Origin: an uncultured Clostridiaceae bacterium
GTDB taxonomy: Bacteria > Bacillota > Clostridia > TANB77 > CAG-508
Assembly: GCA_949902805.1 (NCBI GenBank)
Contig: CATLDI010000006.1
Location: 1-47,495, forward strand
Length of the DNA stretch: 47,495 bases
Direction of reading: 5' to 3'
Each line of letters opens with the position of its first letter. Positions within the stretch are counted from its first letter, which is position 1. Under the pieces are notes generated by a model. That model saw only the letters and a list, made by a program, of their open reading frames with translations. It was not told the DNA's origin and did no database searches. This document shows, in pieces, positions 26,671 to 35,096 of this stretch. The translations under genes were made by a program, and so were the position numbers.

Positions 26671-27690
26671 ATGAAATTTAAGGAATTTTTAAAAGATAAA
26701 ATCATAACAATAATTTTGCTAATATTTGCAATCATCACAATAGAAATATTCCTACTTACATACCCAATTGCAAATTTTATAAAAATATATATTCCTATAA
26801 TAATTTTAGGCCTTTATATAATTGGAATAATAATTGAATATTTAATAAAAAGAAATTTCTATACAAACCTGATAATGAAATTAGATGAATTAGAAGAGAA
26901 ATATTTAATAACAGAAATTATAAAATCACCTAATTTTACAGAAGGAAAAATATTAAAAGATGCATTAGAGCAAATAAATAAATCAATGTTTGAAAATGTA
27001 AATAAGTATAAATATATGACGGAAGACTACAAAGAATATATAGAACTATGGATTCACGAAATAAAAACACCAATAGCGACAAGTAAAATGATTATGGAAA
27101 ACAACAAAAATGAAGTAACAAAAAGCATAGACGAAGAAATAGAAAAAATAGAAAACTATATAGAACAAGCGTTATTTTATGCACGAAGCAGTACAGTAGA
27201 AAAAGACTATTATATAAGAAAAACAAATCTTCAAGATATTGTTAATGAAAGCATAAAGAAAAACAAAAATATATTAATAGAACAAAAAATATCCTTAAAT
27301 ATTCATGACTTAGAGAAAGAAGTAAACACAGACAGTAAATGGATAGTATTTATATTAAACCAAATTATACAAAATAGTGTTAAATATATGCAGACTAGTC
27401 ATCTATCAGAAATAGAAATATATGCAAAACAGCAAAAAGAAAACGTAATATTATATATAAAAGACAATGGTATAGGAATAAAAAAAGGAGAAATAACAAG
27501 AGTATTTGAAAAAGGCTTTACAGGAACAAATGGAAGAGAAGCAAATAAGAAATCCACAGGAATAGGCCTATACTTATGTAAAAAACTTTGTAACAAATTA
27601 GGAATAGCAATAGAACTTAATTCTCTGCAAAATGAAGGAACAGAAGTAAGACTAGTATTTCCAAAAGGTAGCTATGTCGATATTACATAA
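26671..27690 (+). CDS. BceS-like intramembrane-sensing histidine kinase
   Basis: The 339-residue kinase has two helices (about 12-31 and 37-58) separated by only a few external residues and no external sensor, which defines the intramembrane-sensing BceS class. The H-box is LWIHEIKTPIATSKM (His near 129), with N-box NQIIQNSVKYM and G-boxes DNGIGI and STGIGLYLCKKL. Such kinases read the flux of their partner transporter rather than a ligand. AAAGGAGCAAAGC precedes the ATG. Confidence 0.92.
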   Translation: MKFKEFLKDKIITIILLIFAIITIEIFLLTYPIANFIKIYIPIIILGLYIIGIIIEYLIKRNFYTNLIMKLDELEEKYLITEIIKSPNFTEGKILKDALEQINKSMFENVNKYKYMTEDYKEYIELWIHEIKTPIATSKMIMENNKNEVTKSIDEEIEKIENYIEQALFYARSSTVEKDYYIRKTNLQDIVNESIKKNKNILIEQKISLNIHDLEKEVNTDSKWIVFILNQIIQNSVKYMQTSHLSEIEIYAKQQKENVILYIKDNGIGIKKGEITRVFEKGFTGTNGREANKKSTGIGLYLCKKLCNKLGIAIELNSLQNEGTEVRLVFPKGSYVDIT

Positions 27691-27717
27691 AAAAGTTAAA
27701 ATATACATAAAATAGTA

Positions 27718-27746
27718 TTGACAAATAATATTACGCATGTTAATAT
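27718..27746 (+). promoter_or_regulatory. Promoter of the type III antitoxin RNA
   Basis: TTGACA (27718-27723), 17-nt spacer, TAATAT (27741-27746), close to consensus. Transcription should start near 27753, exactly where the tandem repeats begin. Confidence 0.75.
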
Positions 27747-27752
27747 TATTTT

Positions 27753-27864
27753 AACAAATAATGTTTTGCTAATTAGGGAGCAAATAAAATAAAGCCTAAT
27801 GAACAAATAATGTTTTGCTAATTAGGGAGCAAATAAAATAAAGCCTAATGAACAAATTTAATAT
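27753..27864 (+). ncRNA. Type III antitoxin RNA: two 49-nt tandem repeats
   Basis: Positions 27753-27801 and 27802-27850 are identical 49-nt units beginning AACAAATAATG, with 7 nt of a third unit. Each contains ATTAGG and CCTAAT, which can pair across 20 nt. In type III systems the toxin cuts the repeat transcript into units that bind and block it. Repeat number (two) and length fit the CptIN branch, where two repeats of about 45 nt are usual. The antitoxin is followed by a terminator and then the toxin gene. Confidence 0.8.
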
Positions 27865-27903
27865 GGGGCTAAAACAGTAAAATGTTTTGGCTCTATTTTT
27901 TTG
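27865..27903 (+). terminator. Terminator between antitoxin RNA and toxin gene
   Basis: GGGGCTAAAACA and TGTTTTGGCTCT pair across a 6-nt loop, then TATTTTTTTG. A leaky terminator here is the standard device that makes antitoxin RNA outnumber toxin mRNA. Confidence 0.8.
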
Positions 27904-27923
27904 TTTTTAGAAAGGATTAAATT

Positions 27924-28400
27924 ATGAAGATAGAAGAAGGAAAATTTTATTTTATTAAACAAGAATTTTTTGAAAAGGTAAAGGATGAATTATTATTAAA
28001 AAATAAAGGAGATGAAAATAAAAGACCATGTTACTATTGTTTTAAAGACTTAAAAAATAGCGATATATTATGGTTCATACCAATAAGTAGTAAGGTAGAA
28101 AAATACAGTAAAATTTATAATTATAAATTACAAAAATATAAAATTGTAGACAATATTGTATTTGGATATGTAGAAGGTGAAAAAAGAGCTTTTCTAATTC
28201 AAAATATGTTTCCAACAACTGAAGAATATATAATTGAAGCGTACATAAAGCAAAATAGATATGTAAATGTAAATAAAGAATTGAAAAAAGAAATAGAAAG
28301 AAAAGCTAATAAAATATTAAAATTAGTAGAAAAAGGTTATAAGGGACTAGTGTTTTCAGATATATTAAAAATCAAAGAAAATATAAAAATGTTAAATTAG
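27924..28400 (+). CDS. CptN/ToxN-like type III endoribonuclease toxin
   Basis: The 158-residue product starts MKIEEGKFYFIKQEFF and has RPCYYCFKDLKNSDILWFIPISSKVEKY followed by a basic, Lys-rich C-terminal half. This matches my knowledge of the CptN branch of type III toxins, which are single-domain endoribonucleases with a small beta-barrel core. The gene sits 21 nt after a terminator that follows two 49-nt repeats and a strong promoter, the diagnostic layout. AAAGGATT precedes the ATG. It lies between the kinase and transporter genes of the Bce module, so it looks like an insertion. Such systems protect against phage or stabilise DNA. Confidence 0.78.
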   Translation: MKIEEGKFYFIKQEFFEKVKDELLLKNKGDENKRPCYYCFKDLKNSDILWFIPISSKVEKYSKIYNYKLQKYKIVDNIVFGYVEGEKRAFLIQNMFPTTEEYIIEAYIKQNRYVNVNKELKKEIERKANKILKLVEKGYKGLVFSDILKIKENIKMLN

Positions 28401-28519
28401 TACTACCATTTTATTTGGAAATGTGATAAAATAAACAATAGAAAATTTTAATAATCTCCTAAAGAGCAAACATATATAACGAGTAAACAACACAATTAAT
28501 ATTGAAGGAGGAAAAAAGT

Positions 28520-28888
28520 ATGCAAATTTATGGTTTAGAAAAAGGCTTAGGTGCAAAGTATGAGGCAAAGAGAATCGAAGATAATAAAGTGGTTTATGGA
28601 CTTGCAACTATTGAAGTTGATGATGAAAAGTCATACCTAATTAGACTGTTTGAAACAGATGACTTTACAGACGGAGTACCAGCACTTGCCCATTATGTTG
28701 CAGTTTGGACAAATTCAATTACTGAAATAGAAGATGAAGACAATATATGCCAAAACTGTGGAGAATGTAAGTGCTTTTCTTGTGAGTACAGAGAAGGCGG
28801 ACATGGAGGAGACTGTTCAGGAAGATGTGACGGTTGTGAAGATGAACCAATTGATGAATGTTCATGTTTTAAATATGCAGATTGGTAA
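28520..28888 (+). CDS. Cys-rich small protein, probable metal binder
   Basis: I do not recognise this 122-residue product. The N-terminal two-thirds are acidic and look globular. The C-terminal 45 residues hold nine cysteines and one His: CQNCGECKCFSC...GGDCSGRCDGCE...CSCF, which suggests a zinc or iron-sulphur site. The start is ATG 28520 with AAGGAGGAAAA 7 nt upstream, not the TTG at 28502. The leader contains TAATCTCCTAA, which could pair with the ribosome site. A related leader occurs at 39250-39280. Possibly part of the inserted accessory segment with the toxin gene. Confidence 0.6.
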   Translation: MQIYGLEKGLGAKYEAKRIEDNKVVYGLATIEVDDEKSYLIRLFETDDFTDGVPALAHYVAVWTNSITEIEDEDNICQNCGECKCFSCEYREGGHGGDCSGRCDGCEDEPIDECSCFKYADW

Positions 28889-28900
28889 AATAATGTATAG

Positions 28901-28937
28901 AGCTCTTTGAGAAATATAATTCTCAAGGAGCTCTATA
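28901..28937. terminator. Hairpin after the Cys-rich gene
   Basis: ATAGAGCTCCTTGAGAA pairs with its complement ATAGAGCTCTTTGAGAA-like arm around 28899-28937. The stem is long with one mismatch, and the T-run is short. Confidence 0.55.
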
Positions 28938-28953
28938 ATGTCTAATTAAAACC

Positions 28954-28967
28954 TTACAAATTTGTAA
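28954..28967. promoter_or_regulatory. Predicted BceR-type operator 2
   Basis: TTACA-AATT-TGTAA is a perfect 14-bp palindrome fitting TNACA-N4-TGTAA. A second half-site TGTAA follows at 28974-28978. It lies upstream of the -10 box TATAAT at 29012-29017, which has no -35 match, as expected for an activated promoter. Confidence 0.72.
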
Positions 28968-29048
28968 CCTTAATGTAACCAAAATCGATGGAAACAATAT
29001 AAAAAAACGTTTATAATAAATACAAGTAAACGAAAGGAGTTTTTAAAA

Positions 29049-29816
29049 GTGGAAAAAATTTTAGAAGTAAAAAACATAGAAAAATACTATGGAAACAAAT
29101 CAAACTTAACAAAGGCAATAGACAATATAAGCTTTAATGTAGAAAAAGGAGAATTTGTCGGAATAATGGGAGCAAGTGGCTCTGGAAAAACTACTCTTTT
29201 AAATTGTATATCAACAATAGATAAAGTAACAGCAGGACATATTATAATTAATGGAGAAGATATAACAAAACTAAAAGGAAACAAATTAAATAAATTCAGA
29301 AGGGAAGAGCTGGGCTTCATTTTCCAAGACTTCAACTTACTAGATACATTAACTGCATATGAAAATATTGCACTAGCATTAACCATTCAAAAGGTAAACC
29401 CAAAAGAAATTAATAAAAAAGTAAATAATGTTGCAGAAAAACTAGGAATTAAAGATACTTTAAAAAAATACCCATATCAATTATCAGGGGGTCAAAAGCA
29501 AAGGGTAGCTTCATCAAGAGCAATAATAACAAATCCAAAACTAGTATTAGCAGATGAACCAACAGGAGCATTAGATTCAAAATCAGCTAGGCAATTATTA
29601 GAAAACTTTGAATACCTAAATAACGAGCTAAAAGCTACAATTTTAATGGTTACACATGACGCCTTTACAGCATCTTATGCAAATAGAATACTATTTATAA
29701 AAGATGGAAAAGTATTTAATGAACTAATAAAAGGAAATGACACAAGAAAACAATTCTTCGAAAAAATAATAGAAGTCCAAACACTTCTTGGAGGTGATTT
29801 AAACGATGTTATTTAA
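29049..29816 (+). CDS. BceA-like ABC transporter ATPase
   Basis: The 255-residue ATPase has Walker A GASGSGKTTLLN, Q-loop FIFQDFNLLD, signature LSGGQKQRVA, Walker B LVLADEPTGALD and the switch His in MVTHD. It starts at GTG with GAAAGGAG upstream. It overlaps the permease by 11 nt. Its partner is a single long permease, the BceAB pattern: these pumps free the lipid II cycle from peptide antibiotics and signal to BceS. Confidence 0.95.
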   Translation: MEKILEVKNIEKYYGNKSNLTKAIDNISFNVEKGEFVGIMGASGSGKTTLLNCISTIDKVTAGHIIINGEDITKLKGNKLNKFRREELGFIFQDFNLLDTLTAYENIALALTIQKVNPKEINKKVNNVAEKLGIKDTLKKYPYQLSGGQKQRVASSRAIITNPKLVLADEPTGALDSKSARQLLENFEYLNNELKATILMVTHDAFTASYANRILFIKDGKVFNELIKGNDTRKQFFEKIIEVQTLLGGDLNDVI

Positions 29817-31899
29817 ATTATCTTTTAATAATATGAAAAAAAGTATAAAAGATTACAGCATATACTTTTTAACATTAGTACTAGGTGTAGCAATATTTTA
29901 TATGTTTAACTCACTAGATAGCCAACAAGCCATGCTACAAGTATCAGAATCGCAAAGAAGCATTATTAAATTAATGATAACAATGTTAGGTTTTGTATCA
30001 ACATTTGTAGCAATAATACTAGGATTACTGATTGTATATGCAAATAACTTCTTAATAAATAGAAGGAAAAAAGAATTTGGAATATACATGAGCCTAGGAA
30101 TGGGAAAATGGCAAATATCAAAAATAATATTAATGGAAACAATTTTTGTAGGAATAATATCACTTGCAGTAGGTATAGGGGTAGGAGTATTTGCATCACA
30201 ATTCATGTCAGTACTAGTTGCAAAAATGTTTGAAGCAGATATGAGCAAATTCCAATTTATATTTTCAGTAGATAGCACAATAAAAACATGTATATATTTT
30301 GCAGTAATGTATCTTGCAGTAATGTTTTTTAATACAATAACAGTATCTAGGTACAAACTAATAAACCTATTAAATGCAAACAAGAAGAATGAAAGAGTAA
30401 AAATAAAAAATCCATTTATATCAATACTAGTATTTATGGTATCAAGCACAATATTAGGCTATGCATATTGGAAAGTAACAGGAGATGTACGTTCACTTTC
30501 TACAGCCCAAAAAATGTTACCACCTATATTAATGGGAATAGTAGGAACAATAGGAATATTCTGGTCTTTATCAGGATTTATATTGCACATAGTTAAAAGT
30601 ATGAAAAAAACATATTTAAAAGGAACAAATATGTTTGTATTAAGACAATTAAACAATAAAATTAACACAACAGTAATAAGCATGAGCGTAATATGTTTAA
30701 TGCTATTTATGACAATAACAATATTATCTTCAAGCTTAGCATTAAGAAACACAATGCAAAGGGAACTTATAGAAATGACCCCAGTAGATTTGAACCTTTA
30801 TAAAACAGCAAATTTACCAGAAAAATATATAAATGGGAGAGGTAAAGAAATAACATATACAAAAGAGCAAATAGAAGATTCTAGATTACCTATAAGTCAA
30901 ACGCTAAAACAAAATGGCGTTGATATAAATGTACTAAAAGACATAACAGAAATAACAATATATACTGATAAAAATTTAAATTGGGGAAAATTCTTCGGAA
31001 ATAAAATTGATGAAGTAAAACAAAAATTTCCAATGCTTGTTTATGAAACAGCTGAACAAATTATAAAAATATCAGACTATAATAAAATAGCATTAGCTTA
31101 TGGAATAGAAAAATATTCTTTAAATGATGATGAATATATTATGCTATGTGATTTCGACTCAATGAAAGAATTACGAAATACAGTATTAAAAGAAGGAGAA
31201 AATAGTTTAGAAATTGCAGGAAAAAAATATAAATCAAAATATAACGAATGTAAATCAGGTTTTGTAATGATGTCAACTAGCCACACAAACACAGGTATTA
31301 TACTAGTACCAGATACATGCCCTTTAACAGAAAGCAATAAAGAACAAGCTTTATTAATAGCAAATTATAATGCAAATACAGATGAAGAAAAAGAAGAAAT
31401 AGAAAAAATATTTGCAGGAACAAATTCTAATTTAATAAGTAATCTAACAAATAAAGGAATCAAAATTGATGGATTTACAAAAATATCATTAATGGAAGCA
31501 AGCATCGGTTTAGCCACAATAATAACATTTATTGCAATATACCTAGGTATAATATTCTTAATAGCAAGTAGTGCAATACTAGCACTAAAACAACTAACCG
31601 AAAGTGCAGACAATAAACAAAGATATGCTATTTTAAGAAAAATAGGTTGTGACGAAAAAATGATAAACAAAGCACTATTTAGTCAAATAGGAATATTCTT
31701 TATAATGCCATTAATACTAGCAATAGTTCACTCGGTATTTGGAATACAATTTGTACTTTCAATGTTAGAAGGAATAGCAAAAAAAGAAGAACTAGTACCA
31801 TCAATTATAGCCACAGTTCTAGTAATGGGAGCAATATATGGAGCATACTTCTTAGCTACATATTTAGGAAGCAAAACTATTATAAAAGAAGAGGAGTAG
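29806..31899 (+). CDS. BceB-like FtsX-family permease
   Basis: The 697-residue permease has ten predicted membrane helices with a large external domain of about 210 residues between helices 7 and 8 (about residues 320-540), the feature that recognises antibiotic complexes in BceB-type transporters. N-terminal LSFNNMKKSIKDYSIYF and NRRKKEFGIYMSLGM are typical. The start overlaps the ATPase gene. It ends 2 nt before the next gene. Confidence 0.93.
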   Translation: MLFKLSFNNMKKSIKDYSIYFLTLVLGVAIFYMFNSLDSQQAMLQVSESQRSIIKLMITMLGFVSTFVAIILGLLIVYANNFLINRRKKEFGIYMSLGMGKWQISKIILMETIFVGIISLAVGIGVGVFASQFMSVLVAKMFEADMSKFQFIFSVDSTIKTCIYFAVMYLAVMFFNTITVSRYKLINLLNANKKNERVKIKNPFISILVFMVSSTILGYAYWKVTGDVRSLSTAQKMLPPILMGIVGTIGIFWSLSGFILHIVKSMKKTYLKGTNMFVLRQLNNKINTTVISMSVICLMLFMTITILSSSLALRNTMQRELIEMTPVDLNLYKTANLPEKYINGRGKEITYTKEQIEDSRLPISQTLKQNGVDINVLKDITEITIYTDKNLNWGKFFGNKIDEVKQKFPMLVYETAEQIIKISDYNKIALAYGIEKYSLNDDEYIMLCDFDSMKELRNTVLKEGENSLEIAGKKYKSKYNECKSGFVMMSTSHTNTGIILVPDTCPLTESNKEQALLIANYNANTDEEKEEIEKIFAGTNSNLISNLTNKGIKIDGFTKISLMEASIGLATIITFIAIYLGIIFLIASSAILALKQLTESADNKQRYAILRKIGCDEKMINKALFSQIGIFFIMPLILAIVHSVFGIQFVLSMLEGIAKKEELVPSIIATVLVMGAIYGAYFLATYLGSKTIIKEEE

Positions 31900-31901
31900 A
31901 T

Positions 31902-32390
31902 ATGTTTGGAATATTTAAAATGATATTTTTAGGTATAATAACTTTAGTAATAATATTATGGATTACAATTTTTAATATAGGAATAGGAGCAAATCCAAAA
32001 GACAAAGTGATAAACACTTATAATTCATTTATTCAAAGTTTTGATACAGCAGGTTTAACAAGTAATATGAGATTAAAAGGTAAAAGAAAATATGGAGTAG
32101 ATAAATATGTTGGAACATATATAGCAAATTATGATAATTATTCAGGCGAAGAAACAATATTTGGTGGAACTGCTATTTCAAGGAAAAATGGAGACCATAT
32201 AAAGGTAAAAATAAAAATAGAAAAAGAAAGTGGTAATATTAATGTAATTGCTAAATTAGGAAATAATGAAACTACTTTAATTAGTGATACTGGAGAGTAT
32301 GAAGATAATATATATGTAGGAGGAGTTAGCTATTACTTGACACTTAAATTAGATAATTTTAAAGGAAACATTGATATTATAGCACAATAG
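31902..32390 (+). CDS. Membrane-anchored small protein of the Bce-like operon
   Basis: I do not recognise this 162-residue product. It has one N-terminal membrane helix (about 4-26) and an external beta-rich domain with LKGKRKYGVDKYVGTY and GGTAISRKNGDHIKVKI. It is tightly linked to bceB (2 nt) and the YxeA-like gene (12 nt), so it belongs to the operon. It may be a lipoprotein-like accessory factor, but there is no lipobox. Confidence 0.7.
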   Translation: MFGIFKMIFLGIITLVIILWITIFNIGIGANPKDKVINTYNSFIQSFDTAGLTSNMRLKGKRKYGVDKYVGTYIANYDNYSGEETIFGGTAISRKNGDHIKVKIKIEKESGNINVIAKLGNNETTLISDTGEYEDNIYVGGVSYYLTLKLDNFKGNIDIIAQ

Positions 32391-32402
32391 GAGGGAGTTA
32401 AG

Positions 32403-32753
32403 ATGGATAGCATAAAAGAAAAAATACCATTTATAATAGGAATAACAATACTAATAGCGCTTTGCATATGTGCCTACTATGTAATATGTGAGCAAGTATA
32501 TGAATACTATACAAAAATAGATAACACAAAAATACAAACACTTCCAGCAACAGAAGACATGAACTACGAATACACACTAACTTGTTACAACGAACAAGGA
32601 AAATCAAGAGAAATAAAATTTAAAACCAGCAGACAATTAAGAGAAGGAGCATACTTAAAATTAGAATTTCTAAACATAGCAGGCGTAAGAAATTGGGAAG
32701 AAGTACAACTAGAAGAATTGCCAGAGAAAGTAAGAACAAACTATGAACAATAA
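32403..32753 (+). CDS. yxeA: YxeA-family secreted protein
   Basis: The 116-residue product has a hydrophobic N-terminal anchor (about 9-28) and the YxeA (DUF1093) pattern: YYTKID, YEYTLTCYNEQGKSREIKFKT, LREGAYLKLE and WEEVQLEELP. In Bacillus subtilis the YxdJK-YxdLM Bce-type module is followed by yxeA, and the same order of regulator, kinase, ATPase, permease and YxeA is seen here. Its biochemical role is not known. A GGAGGGAG site precedes the ATG. Confidence 0.85.
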   Translation: MDSIKEKIPFIIGITILIALCICAYYVICEQVYEYYTKIDNTKIQTLPATEDMNYEYTLTCYNEQGKSREIKFKTSRQLREGAYLKLEFLNIAGVRNWEEVQLEELPEKVRTNYEQ

Positions 32754-32773
32754 AATAGAGTAGAGACAGTAGA

Positions 32774-32872
32774 TTGGGGACGGTTCGTAATCGGAAACAA
32801 GATAGAGAAGAACCTCAAACTAAAAAACAAAAATAATCTGGCTAGATTAGGAACTGTCCCCAATCGGAAGCC
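32774..32872. repeat. Repeat B, copy 3
   Basis: A full copy starting TTGGGGACGGTTCGTAATC and ending GAACTGTCCCCAATCGG. Between copies the middle differs by a few bases. Confidence 0.85.
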
Positions 32873-32895
32873 AAGAGAAAAATTATTAATATATC

Positions 32896-32932
32896 AAAAA
32901 AGAAGATGCTAAGTATCAACATCTTCTTTTTT
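32896..32932. terminator. Bidirectional terminator
   Basis: AAAAAAGAAGATG and CATCTTCTTTTTT flank an 11-nt loop, between convergent genes. The stem resembles the terminator at 47006. Confidence 0.8.
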
Positions 32933-32942
32933 AAAAAAGTCA

Positions 32943-33464
32943 TTATTGATTAATTGGGCAAATATCCGGAATTGTTGCTGTAAAGGAACCTGTCTGATAA
33001 AAATTCACCTGAATGGAAGGATTATCAAGCTTTACGCAAAAAACGCGCCACCCATGAGCATATGTTTCATAACTGCTAGGTGTTCCCTGAACTCCGCCGC
33101 CTCCAAAAGAAACGTATTCTACCATATATTCGCCAGCATATATCGAGCTATCAAACTCTTCTTCATCAAAGTTTAGGTTAAGAGAGTCAATAAAAGTTTC
33201 CATTTCTTTTCTTGACATCTTGTTAAGCTCTTCTGATGATATATGAAGAACTCCAGCAATAGCATCCATAGACTTATTTAGTAATTCCTCTTTTGTAACT
33301 ACCTGCTTACGGTAAACTCTGCCAATTTCAATAGCTTCGGATTCGTACACTCCAGTAGAAAAAGGGGTATTATCAAATAAAAATTTGCTGGGGATTGGAG
33401 CATATACTCTCATACCTTTCTCTAACCGAATTTTGTCACCTTTTTGCAATAAATAGTTTGCCAT
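32943..33464 (-). CDS. Accessory protein of unknown function
   Basis: I do not recognise this 173-residue protein. It has no signal or membrane helix. It starts MANYLLQKGDKIRLEKGMRVYA, has an acidic helical centre (about 58-105) and a glycine-rich C-terminal half with SFGGGGVQGTPSSYETYAHGW. Base composition is less AT-rich than its neighbours, and an in-frame CGG (reverse strand, starting at 33428) is read as arginine without a break. The promoter spacer has TTTATGTAAA, and the leader holds a GATGTA-TTT-TACATC dyad (33489-33503). Likely transferred. Confidence 0.6.
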   Translation of the reverse strand: MANYLLQKGDKIRLEKGMRVYAPIPSKFLFDNTPFSTGVYESEAIEIGRVYRKQVVTKEELLNKSMDAIAGVLHISSEELNKMSRKEMETFIDSLNLNFDEEEFDSSIYAGEYMVEYVSFGGGGVQGTPSSYETYAHGWRVFCVKLDNPSIQVNFYQTGSFTATIPDICPINQ

Positions 33465-33488
33465 AACATAGCCCTCCTAATTTTCTTA

Positions 33489-33503
33489 GATGTATTTTAC
33501 ATC
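33489..33503. promoter_or_regulatory. Perfect dyad in an accessory gene leader
   Basis: GATGTA and TACATC flank TTT, between the predicted promoter and start of the reverse-strand gene ending at 33464. It could be an operator. Confidence 0.35.
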
Positions 33504-33533
33504 TTTGATTAATTGTTAACAGTTCTATACTAA

Positions 33534-33562
33534 ATAATAACATAATTTACATAAAAACAATA
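33534..33562 (-). promoter_or_regulatory. Promoter of the 33464 gene with TTTATGTAAA spacer element
   Basis: TATTAT (reverse strand) with a spacer containing TTTATGTAAA and a weak -35 (TATTGT). The element is shared with other accessory promoters. Confidence 0.4.
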
Positions 33563-33599
33563 CATAAATTAAAAAATACTGAAAGTCAAGGTGATAAAA

Positions 33600-34287
33600 A
33601 TGAAAATAATAAAAAGAATAATAATTATAATAACATTAATAGCATTAGCTACAGGAGCAATCTTAATAAAAAATGGATATGAAATGTACAAAAATGCAAT
33701 AGATGAAATACCTTTAATAGAAAAAGTAGAAAAAATACGAAAAAAAGAAAATTATACTAAAATAGAAGAAGTGCCACAAATATACATAGATGCTGTAATA
33801 TCAGTAGAAGACCACAGATTTTATAAACATAATGGAATTGATATAATTGCAATAACAAGAGCTGCCATAAATGATATAAAAGCAATGAGCTTTGTAGAAG
33901 GAGGAAGCACAATACCTCAGCAATTATCAAAAAATATATACTTCACACAAGAAAAAGAAATAACAAGAAAAATAGCAGAAGTATTTATGGCATTTGAAAT
34001 AGAAAAAAACTATGAAAAAGATGAAATACTAGAACTATATTTAAACACAAGTTACTATGGTGACGGATACTACACAATAAAAGAAGCATGCAAACGGATA
34101 CTTCAACAAAGAACTAAAAGAAATGACAAAAGCAGAAGCAATACTACTTGCAGGAATACCAAATGCACCCTCAGTATACGCACCTACTAAAAATCTAGAA
34201 CTTGCTAAACAAAGAAGAAAGCAAGTTATGAAAAAGATGATTAAATATGGATATTTAACTGAGCAAGAAGCGGAGAGTATAAAATGA
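33600..34287 (+). CDS. Monofunctional peptidoglycan glycosyltransferase; needs a +1 shift at CGG
   Basis: This GT51 enzyme polymerises lipid II into glycan strands at the outer membrane face. It has an N-terminal anchor (about 5-25) and the family motifs EDHRFYKHNGID, GGSTIPQQLSKN, RKIAEVFMA and KDEILELYLN. An in-frame CGG at 34095-34097 leads to a stop at 34190 if not shifted. Skipping the C gives KGYFNKEL followed by AEAILLAGIPNAPSVYAP, the last GT51 motif, and a stop at 34285-34287, for 228 residues. The start is ATG 33600 with AAGGTG upstream. No transpeptidase domain is present, so it is of the MtgA type. Confidence 0.85.
34095..34097 (+). other. In-frame CGG / +1 shift site 5 (glycosyltransferase)
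   Basis: Zero frame TGC AAA CGG ATA. C-skipped frame TGC AAA GGA TAC TTC, encoding KGYF as in GT51 relatives. Confidence 0.85.
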
Positions 34288-34291
34288 ATAC

Positions 34292-34327
34292 AAAAGATCC
34301 AACTCTTACCAAGTTGGATCTTTTTGA
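34292..34327. terminator. Bidirectional terminator
   Basis: AAAAGATCCAACT and AGTTGGATCTTTTT form a stem after the glycosyltransferase, which converges with the next gene. Confidence 0.75.
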
Positions 34328-34333
34328 GTTTTA

Positions 34334-34753
34334 TTAGAATCTGATTGCAACACCAGGTCCTACATCGACAATCTCAGTTGTTATATTATCATCATTTTTC
34401 GACACAAGCAGTGAGAATCTGGACACTTTAAATGGATATGTAGAAAAATACCAATAGCTATCCCAGGTAATAACACCAATCTGATCAAAATTTCCACCTG
34501 GATGACCAGCATCTGAGGGCGAGTTCCAATTAATAAGTTCAATTTCGTCATTTTCAGCCAATTGCTGTAACATAAGTATAACTTCATCTGGGATATTTTC
34601 AAAAAAAATATTACATCCTTTTTCACCAGTTTCTTTTGCAAAAGTCCTTAATGTTTCCTTTATTGGTTCCCATACTTTTTTTCCATCCTGCAGATGTGCA
34701 CCTTTTTTTTGCGCTTCAACAGACAACTTGCATAATTCTTTCCCAAAACTCAT
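34334..34753 (-). CDS. Accessory protein of unknown function
   Basis: I do not recognise this 139-residue product. The start is the ATG at 34753 (AAGGAGGTAACAGTT upstream), giving MSFGKELCKLSVEAQ. It is a soluble alpha/beta-looking protein with a Trp/Tyr-rich segment (TWDSYWYFSTYP) and ends VGPGVAIRF. It lies opposite to its neighbours and has its own promoter with a TTTTATGTAAAA spacer. Codon use is closer to the other accessory genes than to the core ones. It has no in-frame CGG. Confidence 0.6.
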   Translation of the reverse strand: MSFGKELCKLSVEAQKKGAHLQDGKKVWEPIKETLRTFAKETGEKGCNIFFENIPDEVILMLQQLAENDEIELINWNSPSDAGHPGGNFDQIGVITWDSYWYFSTYPFKVSRFSLLVSKNDDNITTEIVDVGPGVAIRF

Positions 34754-34837
34754 AACTGTTACCTCCTTAAATTTTCTTGGAGGCATAGAAACCTCCAAGT
34801 TGCTGAACTATCGGTTTCTAAACAATCTAACATTAGC

Positions 34838-34866
34838 ATTATATGATATTTTACATAAAATTGCAA
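34838..34866 (-). promoter_or_regulatory. Promoter of the 34753 gene with spacer element
   Basis: Reverse strand: TTGCAA, 17-nt spacer beginning TTTTATGTAAAA, then TATAAT. This is one of the clearest examples of the shared element. Confidence 0.6.
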
Positions 34867-34896
34867 TAGTTTTTTGAAAAATTATAGATTACATTA

Positions 34897-34940
34897 GGAC
34901 TGGGTGGTGGACTGTTCCTAATCGGAAAAAAGATAGAGAA
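34897..34940. repeat. Degenerate fragment of repeat B
   Basis: GGACTGTTCCTAATCGGAAAA and AAGATAGAG match the left part of repeat B. The rest of the gap 34799-35096 holds only promoters and AT-rich sequence. Confidence 0.5.
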
Positions 34941-34991
34941 AAACACACAAGTATAAAACAAATGTCAAATGTATAAAATACATTGCATTAG

Positions 34992-35020
34992 TTGACATTT
35001 ACATAAATGAATGATAGAAT
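34992..35020 (+). promoter_or_regulatory. Promoter of the SIS gene with spacer element
   Basis: TTGACA (34992-34997), a 17-nt spacer beginning TTTACATAAA, and TAGAAT (35015-35020). It shares the accessory-gene spacer element. Confidence 0.6.
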
Positions 35021-35096
35021 ATTCAAGTACATCGCACTATAGCGATAAAATTGTAACTGTATAATTTCTCTAAAACAAATGGTAGGAGGATAAAAA

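Noticed and set aside
27753..27850. Tandem repeats as a CRISPR array
   Set aside because: Units are directly adjacent with no spacers and sit before a toxin gene.
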